Origin: Candidatus Gastranaerophilales bacterium
GTDB taxonomy: Bacteria; Cyanobacteriota; Vampirovibrionia; Gastranaerophilales; Gastranaerophilaceae
Length of the DNA stretch: 64,000 bases
Reading direction: 5' to 3'
NCBI GenBank assembly: GCA_944324365.1
Contig: CALUWA010000002.1
Coordinates: 240,086-304,085, forward strand
Below the pieces are notes generated by a model. The model ran no database searches and was not told the DNA's origin. It saw nothing but the letters and a program-made list of their open reading frames with translations. Shown in pieces: positions 1 through 8,626 of this stretch (position 1 is the stretch's first letter; every line of letters begins with the position of its first letter). The translations under genes and the position numbers were made by a program.

Positions 1-893
1 AATTCTTTATTTTTTATATTACGCTTGCCGTCCCAGGTAAAGAAAGAACCATGGCGCGCGTTACGTGTAGGAAGAACGCAATCAAACATATCAATACCGC
101 GTTTTATACCGTCAAGCAAATCCTCCGGAGTTCCGACTCCCATAAGATATCTCGGTTTGTTTTCAGGCAGAAGCGGCGCCGTAAATTCTACAAAATGATT
201 CATAATATCTTTTGTTTCGCCGACACTTAAGCCGCCGATTGCGTATCCGACAGCATCGTAAGATGAAATAACCTTAGCACTTTCAGCTCTCAAATCATCA
301 TAAAACGCCCCCTGAACAATCGGGAAAAGTGCCTGGCGTGGATTTGTTTTTGCCTTAAAACATCTTTCAAGCCATCTGTGCGTTCTCTCCATTGCCTTCT
401 TGGCGGTATCGTAATCGCAAGGATACGGGGCGCATTCGTCAAATGCCATAATTATATCAGCTCCGATGTCCTGCTGAATTTCCATAGACACTTCCGGAGA
501 TATAAAATGTTTTTTACCATCTTTCGGATCTCTGAACTCTACGCCGTCTTCCGTTATTTTCCTCAAGTTTGAGAGTGAAAAGACCTGAAATCCGCCGGAA
601 TCGGTAAGAACCGGTTTGTGCCAGTTCATCCAGGAATGAATTCCGCCGAACTGTTTTATAAGCTTTGTTCCGGCGCGTAAATACAAGTGGTAAGAATTTG
701 CCAATATAATCTGTGCTCCGGTATCCATAATTTGATCGGACACCAGAGTTTTAACAGCAGAATTTGTACCTACAGGCATAAAAATCGGAGTATTTATAAT
801 TCCGTGAGGTGTAGTAAACACTCCGGCTCTTGCGCCTGTTTGAGCGCATCTGTGAATCAGTTTATAATTGAAATAATCTTTTTCACCAGTCAT
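1..893 (-). CDS. tgt: Queuine/preQ1 tRNA-ribosyltransferase, 3' end cut by window
   Basis: Exchanges guanine-34 for preQ1 in the GUN-anticodon tRNAs, a late step of queuosine synthesis in the cytoplasm. Translating the minus strand from the ATG at 893 gives about 297 residues with no stop before base 1. The family is usually about 370-380 residues, so the zinc-binding C-terminus lies outside the window. The LTDSGGFQVFSL motif carries the first catalytic Asp, and GIDMFDCVLPTRNARHG carries the nucleophilic Asp. The gene starts 11 nt after the ndk stop with no strong Shine-Dalgarno, so it is probably co-transcribed and translationally coupled. queF at 38.9 kb belongs to the same pathway. Identity is secure; only the far end is missing. 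Confidence 0.95.
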   Translation of the reverse strand, partial: MTGEKDYFNYKLIHRCAQTGARAGVFTTPHGIINTPIFMPVGTNSAVKTLVSDQIMDTGAQIILANSYHLYLRAGTKLIKQFGGIHSWMNWHKPVLTDSGGFQVFSLSNLRKITEDGVEFRDPKDGKKHFISPEVSMEIQQDIGADIIMAFDECAPYPCDYDTAKKAMERTHRWLERCFKAKTNPRQALFPIVQGAFYDDLRAESAKVISSYDAVGYAIGGLSVGETKDIMNHFVEFTAPLLPENKPRYLMGVGTPEDLLDGIKRGIDMFDCVLPTRNARHGSFFTWDGKRNIKNKE

Positions 894-904
894 AATTTTT
901 GAGA

Positions 905-1372
905 TTAACCCATACTTTCTGTCACGATTTCCATCATGTTTTTGTAATTTGCGCAGAGTTCTTCAGGCTTGAAGTAAAGATTAATTTCTCTTTCTGCACT
1001 TTCAACACTGTCAGAACCGTGGATTACGTTATAAGCTTTCAACTGCCCGTAATCTGCTCTTATAGAACCAACATCAGCTTCACAAGGATCTGTAGCACCC
1101 AATACGTGGCGAATACCCTGAACAGCTTTATATCCTTGGAATACCATCGCAACTATAGGCCCGCTTGTGATATATTTAATAAGTTCCGGATAAAAAGGTT
1201 TGCCCAAATGTTCTTCATAGTGTTTAGCGGCAAGTTCTTCCGTTACCTGAAGCATTTTCATAGCAACAATTTTGTAACCCCTTTTTTCAAATCTTGCAAT
1301 AATTTCTCCGATATAACCCCTTTTAACGGCATCAGGCTTAATCGCAACGAATGTTCTCTCTTCTGTGTACAT
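905..1372 (-). CDS. ndk: Nucleoside diphosphate kinase
   Basis: Transfers the gamma-phosphate from NTPs to NDPs through a phosphohistidine, balancing nucleotide pools. The 155-residue protein begins MYTEERTFVAIKPDAV and contains the active-site NVIHGSDS segment with the catalytic His. The frame can be extended seven codons upstream, but a GGAGG at 1380-1384 lies 7 nt before the ATG at 1372, so I use the inner start. Full length for the family, with a C-terminal extension slightly longer than average. It precedes tgt in the same orientation. Confidence 0.96.
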   Translation of the reverse strand: MYTEERTFVAIKPDAVKRGYIGEIIARFEKRGYKIVAMKMLQVTEELAAKHYEEHLGKPFYPELIKYITSGPIVAMVFQGYKAVQGIRHVLGATDPCEADVGSIRADYGQLKAYNVIHGSDSVESAEREINLYFKPEELCANYKNMMEIVTESMG

Positions 1373-1444
1373 TTGTTTTCCTCCATTTTTCAAGTCTATA
1401 TTATGATGATATCATAAAAAATTTTAAATAACACCACATAAGCT

Positions 1445-2758
1445 TTAAGCTGCATTTTCCAAACGTTTCATATAAACCCGCAGCATCAAAAGCATAATTA
1501 TACACAATATAATAGCAGCAGTAACAAGTCCGAACCAGAACCCTATCAGGTGCATATTGTAATGAAATGCCAAAGTATACCCCAAAGGAATGGATATAAG
1601 CCAATAGCCCACAAAATTTGCAATCAATACGATTTTTGTTTTCTTAATTCCCTTAAATACTCCGGCCAGTGATACCTGAAGTCCGTCAAATATTTGAAAT
1701 ACCGACAATACAATCATTATAGGGATACCGATTTTTATAAGTACGGGGTCTTTGGAAAAAATTCCGACTAATAAATGCGGGCAGGTTGCAAATACAACTG
1801 AACTGCACATCATAAACCCTACACACATGCATATCCCGATTGCAGCATATCGTTTTAAATCAGTGAAGTTTCCGGAACCGTTTGCAAATCCAACCTTAAC
1901 CGCAATAGCATTTGAAATCGCCAAAGGAACCATAAACGCAATTGTCGTTAATGTACAAATAAGGTTCTGTGCCGCAGCGTAAACACCTGATACTCTGCCC
2001 ATAATAATTGCAATACTGTTAAATGCAATAAATTCAACTAAAACCGCAGCAGAAATCGGCATTCCGATATGAAGCATCTGTTTATAATAATTTTTATCTT
2101 CGTAATTATGGAAACTCATTGTCATATAGCAATAAATCAAGAGCGCAATTGCCATAACGTATCTTACGACAAATGCCGCAATAGCAAGGCCTATAACCCC
2201 TATTGAAGGGATTGGCCCCCAGCCGAACACCAAAACCCAGGCAAGTGCAACGTTTAGAAATACACAAAGCACAGTTACAAGGTTCGGTACAAACACAATC
2301 TCAAAAGCCTGCAAATATTCTTTTAATGCGGCATGGATATACACTGCAAAAGAAGAAAATGCCGTAATTAGCATATATTCCTTAATCGCAGGCGTAATTG
2401 CCGGGTCAAAATGCAGCAAATCAATAACCGGCAAAAATCCCAGTACAATTACGGTAACAAATACAGCCAGGAAAATCGCAAACCTTAATGTCGGATAAAA
2501 ATACTTCTTTGCGGATTTTCTTTCTCCTCTGTAGTTGGAAAGTATCGGAGAAACACTTGAGATAAGGCCTATCCCAAATGTGAATATACAATTCAAAATT
2601 GCTGTTGCAATACTGATTGCCGCGAGAGTATTTGTTGAATGCCTTCCCGCAACGAAAACATCCCCGGCTCCTATCAGGATAAAACCAAGGTTTCCCATAA
2701 TTATCGGCAGGGCAATGTTCAATAATTCCTTAACATAATATTTTATGGATTGTGTCAT
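1445..2758 (-). CDS. MATE family multidrug/metabolite efflux transporter
   Basis: The 437-residue polytopic membrane protein has about twelve hydrophobic segments in two homologous halves, as in MatE (NorM-like) cation-coupled exporters. The N-terminus (LPIIMGNLGFILIGAGDVFVAG) matches the family's first helix. The substrate cannot be read from the sequence. A TATAAT hexamer on the minus strand (2772-2767) ends 8 nt before the ATG and no Shine-Dalgarno is visible, so the mRNA may be leaderless. It is followed by ndk after 72 nt. Confidence 0.9.
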   Translation of the reverse strand: MTQSIKYYVKELLNIALPIIMGNLGFILIGAGDVFVAGRHSTNTLAAISIATAILNCIFTFGIGLISSVSPILSNYRGERKSAKKYFYPTLRFAIFLAVFVTVIVLGFLPVIDLLHFDPAITPAIKEYMLITAFSSFAVYIHAALKEYLQAFEIVFVPNLVTVLCVFLNVALAWVLVFGWGPIPSIGVIGLAIAAFVVRYVMAIALLIYCYMTMSFHNYEDKNYYKQMLHIGMPISAAVLVEFIAFNSIAIIMGRVSGVYAAAQNLICTLTTIAFMVPLAISNAIAVKVGFANGSGNFTDLKRYAAIGICMCVGFMMCSSVVFATCPHLLVGIFSKDPVLIKIGIPIMIVLSVFQIFDGLQVSLAGVFKGIKKTKIVLIANFVGYWLISIPLGYTLAFHYNMHLIGFWFGLVTAAIILCIIMLLMLRVYMKRLENAA

Positions 2759-2766
2759 ACAAAGAA

Positions 2767-2772
2767 ATTATA
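2767..2772 (-). promoter_or_regulatory. -10 element of the MATE gene, candidate leaderless start
   Basis: TATAAT on the minus strand is separated from the ATG at 2758 by 8 nt. A TTGAAT lies about 15 nt further upstream as a weak -35. The expected transcription start falls within 1-3 nt of the start codon. Confidence 0.5.
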
Positions 2773-2799
2773 ACATAAAGATATTTAATTCAAATATAT

Positions 2800-3660
2800 T
2801 TATTTCCATAAGATTAATATCACGGCACCGATTACCATAATAATACTCCCGAAAAGTTTCTTCCTAACCTGAGTTTCTTTAAAATATTTCCATCCGAAAA
2901 GTACGCTCAATATTGCGGAAAGCTGAAAAAGCGCCAACGCGTAACTTACATTCATTCTTTCAAAAACAAAATTTGTACTGTACTGCATAAACCCCATTAA
3001 AATAGTAACAAGCAGCAGACGGGATAAAATGAATTTATTTATGCAAATCTTAAACTCACCACGCACCGTGACAAATAAAAAAGTAAAAATCATTCCGAAC
3101 AGACACCAGAAGAAAAATGATGTCATAATATCACTTTGAACTATAACGTTTTTTATGAATACGGCTTCAATCGCCGTAAAAATCAGTGCGTAAATTCTGT
3201 ATTGGATATCCTTGCGTTTTAAAAGTTTTAACGAAAAACCTTCCTGCTGGGTATCAAAAATAAAATAACTTCCGACAATTACAAGTGCAATTGCTAAAAT
3301 TCCGATTGTGGAAGGCAGTTCTTTCAGCAAAAAAATCCCGGCAATCATAGCGACAACAGATTTATAAGCATTAATAGGCCCAAGAACAGATAACTCGCCG
3401 CGTTCAAGTGCTTTTACAAGGAATGTGTTGCCCAAAGCTCCGCATAGCCCGCCTAATAACGCATTAAGCAATAATTTAAAAGTAAAAATATCCGGATTAA
3501 GGTTCAGCACAAAAGGAATACAGCAAATACACAGCCCAAAATACATAACAAAATTTATAAAAAACGGACTTACACCCTTCGCCGTCAATTGTTTTTGATA
3601 AACATTAGACATTGAGTTGCTGAAAATTCTTATAAGTACTGCAATAGAAGTCACAATCAT
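2800..3660 (-). CDS. EamA/DMT superfamily transporter
   Basis: The 286-residue protein has about ten hydrophobic segments arranged as two EamA repeats (roughly residues 5-135 and 150-285), as in drug/metabolite transporters such as RhaT/YdcZ-type permeases. It ends in a short cytoplasmic tail. The first repeat carries GALGNTFLVKALERGELSVLGPINAYK and the second ALFQLSAILSVLFGWKYFKET, both typical of the family. The substrate is not recognisable. There is no clear Shine-Dalgarno; TATTAT/TATAAC lies directly upstream of the ATG, again compatible with a very short leader. Confidence 0.85.
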   Translation of the reverse strand: MIVTSIAVLIRIFSNSMSNVYQKQLTAKGVSPFFINFVMYFGLCICCIPFVLNLNPDIFTFKLLLNALLGGLCGALGNTFLVKALERGELSVLGPINAYKSVVAMIAGIFLLKELPSTIGILAIALVIVGSYFIFDTQQEGFSLKLLKRKDIQYRIYALIFTAIEAVFIKNVIVQSDIMTSFFFWCLFGMIFTFLFVTVRGEFKICINKFILSRLLLVTILMGFMQYSTNFVFERMNVSYALALFQLSAILSVLFGWKYFKETQVRKKLFGSIIMVIGAVILILWK

Positions 3661-4122
3661 ATAAGTTATAATAATACAAAATTCTTTGCCGGCAAAATAC
3701 GGAAATGCACTGCGTTGTCCTTACATAACCCATATTATCGGAATATGTTCATTTTCTCTTTTTTCTTCGCAATAAAAAAGAGAAAATGAACAATGAATAC
3801 TACTAATGGTGCGTTTCACACAGCGCAGCGTCATGTAGATGTGCCTCAGGCACCGAGATTCTTCGGGCTGCGCCCTCAGAATGACGATTTGCGTCATTCC
3901 GAGGGCGAATTTTCGGTAGGGTGCTTTACGTCATTGCGAGCGTTAGCGAAGCAATCCATATGTTCCCTCCCCAAGTAGGGGAGGGTTAGGGTGGGGGACA
4001 TTCCCCTTCCACTCCTTCCCCAAGTTGGAGAAGGAGTTTATAATATTAAGTTATTAAATCATTAAGTAAACGAGTAGGAATTAAGTTGCAGATAACCAAA
4101 GATTATGAAATAATATAGTGGT
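3661..4122. repeat. Repeat-rich intergenic region
   Basis: I see no gene in this gap. It holds, in order: a 'TTACATAACCCATATTATCGG' element at 3721-3741 shared with 63.59 kb; a perfect 19-bp inverted repeat (3746-3764/3774-3792); a 'CTTCGGGCT...CCTCAGAATGAC' repeat at 3856-3885; a 'GTCATTGCGAGCG...GAAGCAATCCAT' repeat at 3931-3961; and a 'CCCTCCCCAAGTAGGGGAGGG' type repeat at 3962-4045 that is similar to 17782-17868. A 61-codon open frame inside (3793-3978) is made of these repeats and is probably not a gene. Confidence 0.8.
3746..3792. repeat. Perfect 19-bp inverted repeat
   Basis: Arms at 3746-3764 and 3774-3792 are exact reverse complements (TGTTCATTTTCTC followed by six T, and its complement) around a 9-nt loop. 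It could act as a bidirectional terminator, since either strand ends the stem near a T-run. It could also be the core of the repeat element that begins at 3721. Confidence 0.7.
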
Positions 4123-5160
4123 ATGAAAGCTTTAATTTGGAATCAAAACGGCACTATAGAACTCACAGAGAAAGAATATCCGAAAATTCTGGATAAACGT
4201 GATGCCATAGTCAAAGTAACACTTTCTTCGATATGCACGAGTGATTTGCATATTATAAAAGGTTTTGTGCCGCGTGCAATTCCGGATACAGTTCTCGGGC
4301 ATGAGTTTGTCGGTGAGGTTGTGGAAGTCGGAAGCGGTATAGAAAATCTCAAACCCGGTGAAAGAGTTGCAGCAAATTGCGAAACCTTTTGCGGGGAATG
4401 TTATTTTTGCAAACGCGGGTTTATAAATAATTGTTCAAAAGGCGGCTGGAAATTAGGCTGTACAATCGACGGCTGCCAGGCTGAATATGTAAGAGTTCCT
4501 TATGCAGATTGCGGATTAACCAAACTGCCGGACAACGTAAGCTATGAAAATGCTCTATTCGTCGGAGATATTTTATCAAGCGGCTATTGGGGCGCAGAAC
4601 TTTGCGAAATTAAACCGCAAGATACAGTTGCCATAATAGGTGCAGGGCCTGTCGGATTATGCGCAATGCTCTCTGCTAGAACAATGAATGCAAGAAAAAT
4701 AGTCGCAATAGATACGGACGATTACAGGCTAAAACTTGCCCAAAAGCAAGGACTTGCGGATGTTGTTATCAACCCGAATAATACAAATGCAGAAACAGTA
4801 ATAAAAGAGTTAACAGAAAACCGCGGCGCAGATTGCGTGATAGAAGCTGCCGGAGGTGAAAACACTCTTCAAACAGCCTGGCAAATTGCCCGCGCAAACG
4901 CAATAATAGCGATAGTTGCCATGTATGAAGAAAACCAAACATTACCACTGCCAAAAATGTACGGGAAAAATTTAATATTCAAAACCGGTGGAGTTGATGC
5001 TGTGCATTGTGACAAACTTGTCAAACTTATCAGCGAAGGAAAAATTAACACTGATTTTTTAATTTCCGCAACATTTTCGCTTGAAAACATTAAAGAAGCA
5101 TATAGAATTTTTGAACAAAAACAAAATAACTGCTTAAAAATTGCAGTAAAAACCGAATAA
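4123..5160 (+). CDS. Zinc-dependent alcohol dehydrogenase family (MDR) oxidoreductase
   Basis: The 345-residue medium-chain dehydrogenase/reductase has the catalytic zinc ligands Cys-38 (in CTSD) and the GHE motif near residues 60-62. The structural zinc site follows as CGECYFC with a fourth Cys seven residues later. The Rossmann fold begins at GAGPVGLCAM. It should oxidise or reduce an alcohol/polyol with NAD(P)(H); the closest subgroup is the sorbitol/threonine/secondary alcohol dehydrogenases, but the substrate is not determined. TAATAT at 4111-4116 lies only 6 nt before the ATG and no Shine-Dalgarno is visible. Confidence 0.9.
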   Translation: MKALIWNQNGTIELTEKEYPKILDKRDAIVKVTLSSICTSDLHIIKGFVPRAIPDTVLGHEFVGEVVEVGSGIENLKPGERVAANCETFCGECYFCKRGFINNCSKGGWKLGCTIDGCQAEYVRVPYADCGLTKLPDNVSYENALFVGDILSSGYWGAELCEIKPQDTVAIIGAGPVGLCAMLSARTMNARKIVAIDTDDYRLKLAQKQGLADVVINPNNTNAETVIKELTENRGADCVIEAAGGENTLQTAWQIARANAIIAIVAMYEENQTLPLPKMYGKNLIFKTGGVDAVHCDKLVKLISEGKINTDFLISATFSLENIKEAYRIFEQKQNNCLKIAVKTE

Positions 5161-5163
5161 AGA

Positions 5164-5514
5164 TTATTCGTCTATATGTTCCAATGCTTTTTCTAATATG
5201 CTTTTTACGTGATGGTCATCCAGCGCGTAATAGACGTTTTTTCCGATTTTATTTGATTTTACAAGCTTTGCTGTTTTTAAGACTTTAAGCTGATGAGAAA
5301 CCGCAGACTTTGTCATATCCAAAAGCACTGCTAAATCACCCACGCACATTTCGCTCTGCTCCAATGCCCAAAGGAGCTGAATTCTTGTACTATCTCCCAT
5401 TACCTTAAAAAAGTCCGACAACTCATACATCAAATTTATTTCGGGCATATTCGGCTTTACACTGTTAACAATATCTATATTGATAGCTTCGCAATCAGAA
5501 CGCCTGTTTTCCAT
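5164..5514 (-). CDS. ArsR/SmtB-family zinc-responsive repressor
   Basis: The 116-residue winged-helix metal sensor has an HTH at about residues 56-80 (CVGDLAVLLDMTKSAVSHQLKVL). The C-terminal helix carries Asp-100, His-102, His-113 and Glu-116. That spacing (D-x-H-x10-H-x2-E) is the alpha-5 zinc site of SmtB/CzrA, so zinc is the likely effector. It is divergent from the P-type ATPase, and two TGTTCA-type palindromes in the shared promoter region are likely operators for both genes. The Shine-Dalgarno AAGGAG is at 5523-5528. It is probably derepressed by zinc, lead or cadmium. Confidence 0.9.
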   Translation of the reverse strand: MENRRSDCEAINIDIVNSVKPNMPEINLMYELSDFFKVMGDSTRIQLLWALEQSEMCVGDLAVLLDMTKSAVSHQLKVLKTAKLVKSNKIGKNVYYALDDHHVKSILEKALEHIDE

Positions 5515-5535
5515 TATCGTAACTCCTTATTATAT

Positions 5536-5563
5536 ATTATAACATAAATGAACAGTTGTTCAA
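5536..5563 (-). promoter_or_regulatory. Promoter of the arsR-type gene with embedded operator
   Basis: On the minus strand TTGAAC (-35, 5563-5558) and TATAAT (-10, 5541-5536) are 16 nt apart. The palindrome TGAACA-GT-TGTTCA (5549-5562) covers the -35 and spacer, so a bound repressor would block its own gene. Confidence 0.7.
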
Positions 5564-5599
5564 CTGTATTAAGATTGTAAAGAAATTCCATTATAAGAC

Positions 5600-5629
5600 T
5601 TGACAATTGAATAGTTGTTCAATTATAAT
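5600..5629 (+). promoter_or_regulatory. Promoter of the Zn/Cd ATPase with embedded operator
   Basis: TTGACA at 5600-5605 and TATAAT at 5624-5629 are both consensus, spaced by 18 nt. The spacer is filled by TTGAATA-GT-TGTTCAA (5607-5622), a second copy of the ArsR-type palindrome with one mismatch. This is the expected layout for zinc-relieved repression. Confidence 0.75.
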
Positions 5630-5665
5630 ATTAATAGATAAACCTTGAGATATGAGAGGTAAAAT

Positions 5666-7540
5666 ATGTGCGACCACGAACATCATCACCATCACAGTAA
5701 AAAATCCCCTGTTATAAAAATTATTGTTGCAACTTTAATTTTTGCGTCAGCAATGATAATACAGCCGGCTGAATCTGTTAGATTTTTAGCATTTTTAGCT
5801 GCATACATCATAGCCGGCGGCGATATTGTTTTAAAGGCCGTAAAAAATATTTTGAAGGGCGAAGTTTTTGACGAAAACTTTCTTATGAGCATAGCAACTC
5901 TTGGAGCTTTCGGGATAAGAGAGTATCCGGAAGCCGTTATGGTTATGATTTTGTATCAGCTTGGGGAGTATTTTCAGGACAAAGCCGTTGAAAAATCCCG
6001 TGCTTCAATTTCAACACTTATGGATATAAGACCTGATTATGCAAACATAGAGCAAAACGGCGAAGTTATAAAAGTATCTCCCGACAAAATTAAACCCGGA
6101 GATGTTATACTTGTAAAAACCGGTGAAAAAATTCCGCTTGACGGAGTTGTTATTGACGGCCAGGCCTCAGTAGATACCTCCGCGCTTACCGGAGAATCCG
6201 TTCCGCGGGAAATTAAACCGGGCGACAGTGCAATAAGCGGCTGCATAAATACTAACGGGATTTTGCGTATTAAAGTTGAAAAAGAATTTACTGAATCTAC
6301 TGTTTCAAAAATTCTTGAACTTGTTGAACATGCCGGCAATAAAAAAGCAAAAACAGAAAATTTTATAACAAGATTTGCAAAAATATACACCCCGATTGTT
6401 GTACTTGGTGCCGTTCTGCTTGCAATAGTTCCACCGCTAATTACGGGGGCCTCATTTGGAATTTGGTTTGAAAGAGCTTTGACATTTCTTGTAATCTCTT
6501 GTCCTTGCGCACTCGTAATTTCAGTTCCTTTGGGATTTTTTGCGGGAATCGGCGGGGCCTCAAGAGCAGGAATATTAATTAAAGGAAGCTGCTATCTGGA
6601 AGCACTTTCAAAACCATACGCAATAGCTTTTGATAAAACCGGCACCCTTACAAAAGGCTCATTTGAAGTACAAAAGGTTGTACCTCAGCCGGGAATTTGC
6701 GAAGATGATTTGCTGTTTAATGCTGCAGTTTGTGAAACATATTCAAGCCATCCTATTGCACTATCAATAAAAAAGGCTTGCACAAAACAGGTTTCAGATG
6801 AGAACGAATTGCATATAACCGAAATTTCCGGCAAAGGTATAAAGGCTGAATATCACAACAGTACAATCCTTACCGGGAACCAAAAACTTATGGAAGAATT
6901 TTCAATAAGCTTTACCCCTGCCGAAGAAATAGGAACAATCGTATACACAGCTAAGGATGGAACTTATCTCGGGTATATTACAATTGCAGATGAACTTAAA
7001 ACCGATTCCCAAAATGCAATTAATCAACTGAAAAAACTCGGAATAAAAACCGTTATGCTTACCGGCGATAACAATGCAAGCGCTCAGGCAATAAATAATA
7101 AACTTGAACTTGATAAAGTGTATTCGGAGCTTCTTCCTGCGGATAAAGTAGAGAAAATAGAGTCTTTAATTAATGAAAAACCGCTTAACAAGACCGTACT
7201 TTTTGCGGGTGACGGTATCAATGATGCCCCGGTATTAACCCGCGCAGATGTCGGAATTGCAATGGGTGCATTAGGCTCAGACGCCGCAATAGAAGCTGCC
7301 GATGTTGTTATAATGGACGATAAGCCATCAAAAATCCCGACAGCAATAAAGATCGCAAAGAAAACTTTGCTAATTGTTAAGCAGAACATAATTTTTGCAA
7401 TAGGTATAAAAATAATATTTTTAATACTTGGTGCAATCGGACTTATGACAATGTGGGGCGCTGTATTTGCAGATGTCGGTGTAACACTTTTGGCAGTATT
7501 AAATTCATTAAGAGCACTCAAAATAAAAAGCGGGAACTAA
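5666..7540 (+). CDS. Heavy-metal (Zn/Cd/Pb) translocating P1B-type ATPase
   Basis: This 624-residue export pump has a short His-rich N-terminus (MCDHEHHHHH) in place of the usual HMA metal-binding domain. Its motifs are TGES near 175 (actuator), CPC at 279-281 in the transport helix, DKTGT with phospho-Asp-323, the SSHP nucleotide-binding signature, and GDGINDAP in the hinge. The last membrane pair contains an Asp in FADVGVTLL, as in ZntA/CadA, which points to divalent Zn/Cd/Pb rather than copper. Shine-Dalgarno GAGAGG. It is preceded by a zinc-type operator/promoter and a divergent ArsR sensor. A terminator overlaps its stop codon. Confidence 0.93.
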   Translation: MCDHEHHHHHSKKSPVIKIIVATLIFASAMIIQPAESVRFLAFLAAYIIAGGDIVLKAVKNILKGEVFDENFLMSIATLGAFGIREYPEAVMVMILYQLGEYFQDKAVEKSRASISTLMDIRPDYANIEQNGEVIKVSPDKIKPGDVILVKTGEKIPLDGVVIDGQASVDTSALTGESVPREIKPGDSAISGCINTNGILRIKVEKEFTESTVSKILELVEHAGNKKAKTENFITRFAKIYTPIVVLGAVLLAIVPPLITGASFGIWFERALTFLVISCPCALVISVPLGFFAGIGGASRAGILIKGSCYLEALSKPYAIAFDKTGTLTKGSFEVQKVVPQPGICEDDLLFNAAVCETYSSHPIALSIKKACTKQVSDENELHITEISGKGIKAEYHNSTILTGNQKLMEEFSISFTPAEEIGTIVYTAKDGTYLGYITIADELKTDSQNAINQLKKLGIKTVMLTGDNNASAQAINNKLELDKVYSELLPADKVEKIESLINEKPLNKTVLFAGDGINDAPVLTRADVGIAMGALGSDAAIEAADVVIMDDKPSKIPTAIKIAKKTLLIVKQNIIFAIGIKIIFLILGAIGLMTMWGAVFADVGVTLLAVLNSLRALKIKSGN

Positions 7541-7553
7541 ATCCCGCTTTTTT
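7526..7553 (+). terminator. Intrinsic terminator overlapping the ATPase stop codon
   Basis: The stem GCGGGA/TCCCGC has the TAA stop in its loop, followed by six T. The complementary A-run upstream lets it also serve the convergent esterase gene. Confidence 0.85.
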
Positions 7554-7554
7554 A

Positions 7555-8523
7555 TTAGTGAAGTTTATGTTTCAAAAATCGGCACAAAAGTTTATATGCA
7601 GCTTTTGCGGCTATACTTTCTCTTAGAGCATTAAGTAAAATAAAATCGTGGCAGGTATTATTTATTCTGACACAAACCGTATCAACTCCGGCTTCAATAA
7701 GTTTTCTTGCATAAGCTTCCCCTTCATCTCGCAGGACATCGTTCTCCGCGACAATCACAAGAGCCGGAGGCAAATTTTTTAAATCAGAAATTTCGGCCTT
7801 AAGCGGTGAAACATAGATATCGTTTTTATAATCTTTATCCGGCAGATAAGCATCAAAAAACCACTCCATAGCTTTTTTTGAAAGCCAAGGCCCGTCTTTA
7901 AACTGCATATAAGAGTCAGAGTCCATATTCGCATTGGTCACGGGATAAAGCAAGGCTTGAAAACAAATGTTATTAATTCCTTCCTTTGCGGCACGAATTA
8001 CTGCCCCGGCCGCCATATTTCCGCCGGCACTGTCACCTGCAATAGCAATTCGTTCTGTATTTATACCGTAATCCGCACCTTTTTCAGCAAAATATTTAAT
8101 GGTTTCATATATTTGATTAAGCGCTGCAGGATATTTTGCCTCGGGGGCTCTTGAATATTCAACAAATGCAACAGCAATATCTGCGCAGTTTGCAATCGTC
8201 TTTATTACCATATCAAAATCATATTTGTCCCCCATAACCCAGCCGCCGCCATGGCAATATATTACTAAAGAAAGCGGGTCTGAATACTCTTTAGGTTTTA
8301 CAAGCCGTATCTGAATTTTCTCAAATTCTTCTGACGGGATTTCAATATCTTCAACATTCGCCTCAATTTGCTTGTGATATTCCTTTTGGAGTTCGCCCAA
8401 AAATTTTCTTGCATCTTCCGGTGTCAATTCATATAAAGGCTTTCCGCCCTTTTCTTCCAATGCATGTAAGAATTTTGCCGTAACCCGGTCCAAGTGCGGA
8501 ATTTTAGAATTTGCGTCAGTCAT
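7555..8523 (-). CDS. Alpha/beta hydrolase, HSL-type carboxylesterase
   Basis: The 322-residue protein is of the hormone-sensitive-lipase esterase family. It has the oxyanion-hole motif HGGG (CHGGGWVMGD), the nucleophile elbow GDSAGG, the acidic residue in PALVIVAENDVLRDEG, and the catalytic His in CHDFILL. It likely cleaves short-chain esters in the cytoplasm; no signal peptide is present. A strong GGAGG lies 6 nt before the ATG. Convergent with the P-type ATPase, sharing its terminator. The natural substrate is unknown. Confidence 0.9.
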   Translation of the reverse strand: MTDANSKIPHLDRVTAKFLHALEEKGGKPLYELTPEDARKFLGELQKEYHKQIEANVEDIEIPSEEFEKIQIRLVKPKEYSDPLSLVIYCHGGGWVMGDKYDFDMVIKTIANCADIAVAFVEYSRAPEAKYPAALNQIYETIKYFAEKGADYGINTERIAIAGDSAGGNMAAGAVIRAAKEGINNICFQALLYPVTNANMDSDSYMQFKDGPWLSKKAMEWFFDAYLPDKDYKNDIYVSPLKAEISDLKNLPPALVIVAENDVLRDEGEAYARKLIEAGVDTVCVRINNTCHDFILLNALRESIAAKAAYKLLCRFLKHKLH

Positions 8524-8626
8524 ATTTCCTCCTCATTACAAGCAGAATTTTAAAAAAGACACGCAAATAAAAATATCCCACAACTGAATAACAAGAGATT
8601 ACTATACGAAACAGCTATAAATAAAC

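Noticed and set aside
3793..3978. 61-codon open frame
   Set aside because: Made entirely of intergenic repeat DNA, no ribosome-binding site, and the same repeats occur elsewhere in other frames.
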